From: Treponema sp.
Lineage (GTDB): Bacteria > Spirochaetota > Spirochaetia > Treponematales > Treponemataceae
DNA length: 5,846 nucleotides
Assembly: GCA_017622055.1 (NCBI GenBank)
Contig: JAGARY010000078.1
Coordinates: forward strand, 1-5,846
Direction: 5' to 3'
How positions within the stretch are numbered: the first letter of the stretch is position 1; the number at the start of each line of letters is the position of its first letter. Made by a program: the position numbers and the translations under genes. Shown here piece by piece: positions 3,933-5,846 of the stretch. Under the pieces are notes generated by a model, which had not been told where the DNA came from, did no database searches, and saw only the letters and a program-made list of their open reading frames with translations.

Positions 3933-5846
3933 ATGTTTAAAATAAATAATGATATTAATTTTTCATTTTTTTGTGATAAAAATGAACTTTCTGGTGTTGT
4001 AAAAATTGCAAATAAAGTTTGCAATGATGTAAAACTTGTTGTAGGAAAACTTCCTGAATTACAACAAATTGAATCTTTAGAAAATATTCCTGCTGAAGAA
4101 AATCAACTTTCTTTAGTTTTTGGAACAATTGGTTCTTCTTCTATTATAGAATCTCTTGAAAAATCAGGTCAAATTAATCTTTCTGAAGTTCGTGGCAAAA
4201 ATGAAGTTTATTTATTCAATGTTACAGATAATAAAATCATTATTGCTGGTTCAGACAAACGTGGTACAATTTACGGACTTTTTCACCTTTCTGAATTAAT
4301 GGGAGTTTCACCTCTTGTTGATTGGGCAAATGTTCTTCCTGTTGAAAAAGACCAAGTTCAAATTGAAAATCAAAATTACATTTCAAAAGAACCTTCAGTT
4401 CGCTACCGCGGATTTTTTATTAACGACGAATGGCCAGCTACAGGAAACTGGTCTCGCAAAAACTTTGGCGGATTTAACGCTCAAATGTATGAACACGTTT
4501 TTGAACTTTTGTTACGCTTAAAAGGAAACTATTTGTGGCCAGCAATGTGGTCTGCACGTTTTAGCGATGATGGTCCAGGTCTTGCAAACGCAGAACTTGC
4601 CGACGAACTTGGTGTAATTATGGGTGCAAGTCATCACGAACCTTGTTGCCGCGCTGGTGAAGAATATCGTTATCTTCGTGGTCCAGATTCTGTTTACGGC
4701 GACGCATGGAATTTCCGTTCTAACGAAAAAGGAATTACAAAATTCTGGGAAGACGGATTAATTCGCAACGGAAAATTTGAAAACGTAATTACAGTTGGTA
4801 TGCGTGGAGAAGCCGACACTGCAATTCTTAAAAACGCAACATTAAAAGACAATATTGATTTGCTTCGTGATGTTCTTAAAACTCAAAATTCATTAATTAA
4901 AAAACACGTTAATGAAGATTTACAAAAAGTTCCAAGAATGCTTGCACTTTACAAAGAAGTTGAACCATATTTTTATGGAGACAAACACACAAAAGGATTA
5001 ATCGACAGCCCAGAACTTGAAGGCGTTACATTAATGCTTTGTGATGACAACCACGGAAACTTGCGTACAGTTCCAACAGAAAAAATGCGCGCTCACAAAG
5101 GCGGCTACGGAATGTACTATCACTTTGACTACCACGGTTCTCCATACAGTTTTGAATGGTTCAACACATCATATCTTCCAAAAGTAAAAGAACAAATGAC
5201 AGCGGCTTACGACTTTGGAATTAGAGAACTTTGGATTGTAAACGTTGGTGATGTTTGTACAAACGAATTCCCACTTTCTTACTTCTTAGATTTAGCTTAC
5301 GATTACGAAAAATTTAGCAACATTGATTACACAACACAAGCTTACACAAAAGAATGGATAAACGCTCAATTTGCTTCTTGTTCAGAAGAAGACAAAAACG
5401 ACATTTACCAAATTATTAATGGCTACACAAAATTAACTCACATGCGTCGCACAGAATGTTTAATGCCAAATACATTTCATCCTGTAAATTACAAAGAATC
5501 TGATATCATCTTGGAAAAAGCAGAAAATATTTTGAACTTGGCAGAAAAAGTTCGTAAAAATATTTCTAAAAAATCTAAAAAAGATGAATTTGCATTCTTT
5601 AGTCAAGTTTATCTTCCTGCTTGCGGAAGTATGAATGTGTTTAAAATGCAACTTTTGCAAGGAAAAAATCATTGGTACGCTTCAAAAGGCATTTACGCTG
5701 CAAACGATTTAGTTAAAGAAATAAAAGCTTGCCTTGATTTTGACCAAAAATTAGTTGAAGAATGTGACACAATTGAAAACGGAAAATGGTATGCAGAAGG
5801 TTGGTCGGAACACTTTGGTTTTACCCACTGGAACGAAGAAGAAAAT
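3933..5846 (+). CDS. Glycoside hydrolase family 115 xylan alpha-1,2-glucuronidase, C-terminus cut by window edge
   Basis: The open frame gives 638 residues without a stop; GH115 proteins usually run to about 800-1000, so the C-terminal part lies beyond the edge. The family removes alpha-1,2-linked glucuronic or 4-O-methylglucuronic acid from xylan and its oligosaccharides by an inverting mechanism. An N-terminal alpha/beta domain (about 1-150, ending in GSDKRGTIYGLFHLSELMGV) leads into the barrel, which starts with YRGFFINDEWP (158-168). Further family-type blocks follow: KGNYLWPAMW (197-206), MGASHHEPCCRAGEE (230-244), GMRGEADTA (289-297), CDDNHGN (370-376), GMYYHFDYHG (393-402) and VNVGDVCTNEFP (436-447). 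The acidic residues in these blocks should include the active site, but I cannot assign the catalytic pair. MFKINNDINFSFFCDK is not a signal peptide or lipobox, so the enzyme is probably cytoplasmic and acts on imported aldouronic oligosaccharides. It has its own promoter and ribosome binding site. Family assignment is confident; exact substrate is inferred. Confidence 0.92.
   Translation, partial: MFKINNDINFSFFCDKNELSGVVKIANKVCNDVKLVVGKLPELQQIESLENIPAEENQLSLVFGTIGSSSIIESLEKSGQINLSEVRGKNEVYLFNVTDNKIIIAGSDKRGTIYGLFHLSELMGVSPLVDWANVLPVEKDQVQIENQNYISKEPSVRYRGFFINDEWPATGNWSRKNFGGFNAQMYEHVFELLLRLKGNYLWPAMWSARFSDDGPGLANAELADELGVIMGASHHEPCCRAGEEYRYLRGPDSVYGDAWNFRSNEKGITKFWEDGLIRNGKFENVITVGMRGEADTAILKNATLKDNIDLLRDVLKTQNSLIKKHVNEDLQKVPRMLALYKEVEPYFYGDKHTKGLIDSPELEGVTLMLCDDNHGNLRTVPTEKMRAHKGGYGMYYHFDYHGSPYSFEWFNTSYLPKVKEQMTAAYDFGIRELWIVNVGDVCTNEFPLSYFLDLAYDYEKFSNIDYTTQAYTKEWINAQFASCSEEDKNDIYQIINGYTKLTHMRRTECLMPNTFHPVNYKESDIILEKAENILNLAEKVRKNISKKSKKDEFAFFSQVYLPACGSMNVFKMQLLQGKNHWYASKGIYAANDLVKEIKACLDFDQKLVEECDTIENGKWYAEGWSEHFGFTHWNEEEN

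Noticed and set aside
4315..4521. 68-codon plus-strand reading frame
   Set aside because: It is contained in the GH115 gene in a different frame and covers a region where the GH115 frame shows conserved family blocks.
5460..5672. 70-codon minus-strand reading frame rich in Phe
   Set aside because: It is antisense to the GH115 gene, and its Phe/Ile-rich sequence is what the reverse of Lys/Glu-rich codons gives.

Overview
The window is AT-rich bacterial DNA with strongly A/T-biased third codon positions. Its gene set (a membrane-anchored TPR protein, a PLP aminotransferase next to an Lrp/AsnC regulator, an EamA permease and a GH115 alpha-glucuronidase) and the style of its GC-rich, palindrome-packed intergenic DNA fit a gut or rumen Treponema-type spirochaete. 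That placement is inference from gene content and composition; there is no rRNA or other firm marker.

Layout. Four genes lie on the minus strand and are read right to left: an EamA-family transporter (3799 to 2921), an Lrp/AsnC regulator (2855 to 2370), a class I/II aminotransferase (2060 to 888), and a TPR protein with an N-terminal membrane anchor that runs off the left edge (846 to 1). On the plus strand, diverging from the EamA gene across about 130 bp of very AT-rich DNA, a large GH115 glycoside hydrolase gene starts at 3933 and runs off the right edge. It is open for all 638 codons visible.

How they fit together. The regulator and aminotransferase closely resemble, as recalled, the Bacillus YugG/YugH pair (AlaR/AlaT). 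The likely role is an amino-acid-responsive regulator controlling a transaminase of alanine or aspartate metabolism. A 16-bp dyad and two 10-bp-phased direct repeats just upstream of the regulator are a candidate autoregulatory site. The TPR gene follows the aminotransferase by 41 bp with no visible terminator and is probably co-transcribed. The GH115 enzyme has no signal peptide, so it probably removes (4-O-methyl)glucuronic acid from imported xylan fragments in the cytoplasm.

The most unusual stretch is the 309-bp gap between regulator and aminotransferase (2061-2369). It holds two GC-rich islands (about 63% and 70% GC), at least five perfect short hairpins, a terminator-like A/T hairpin, and a clean 7-bp tandem repeat of five copies that begins 3 bp beyond the regulator's stop codon. 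It looks like accumulated dispersed repeat elements and, if transcribed, would form a heavily structured leader ahead of the aminotransferase. I found no RNA gene, CRISPR array or transposase, and nothing that clearly amounts to a new biological system.
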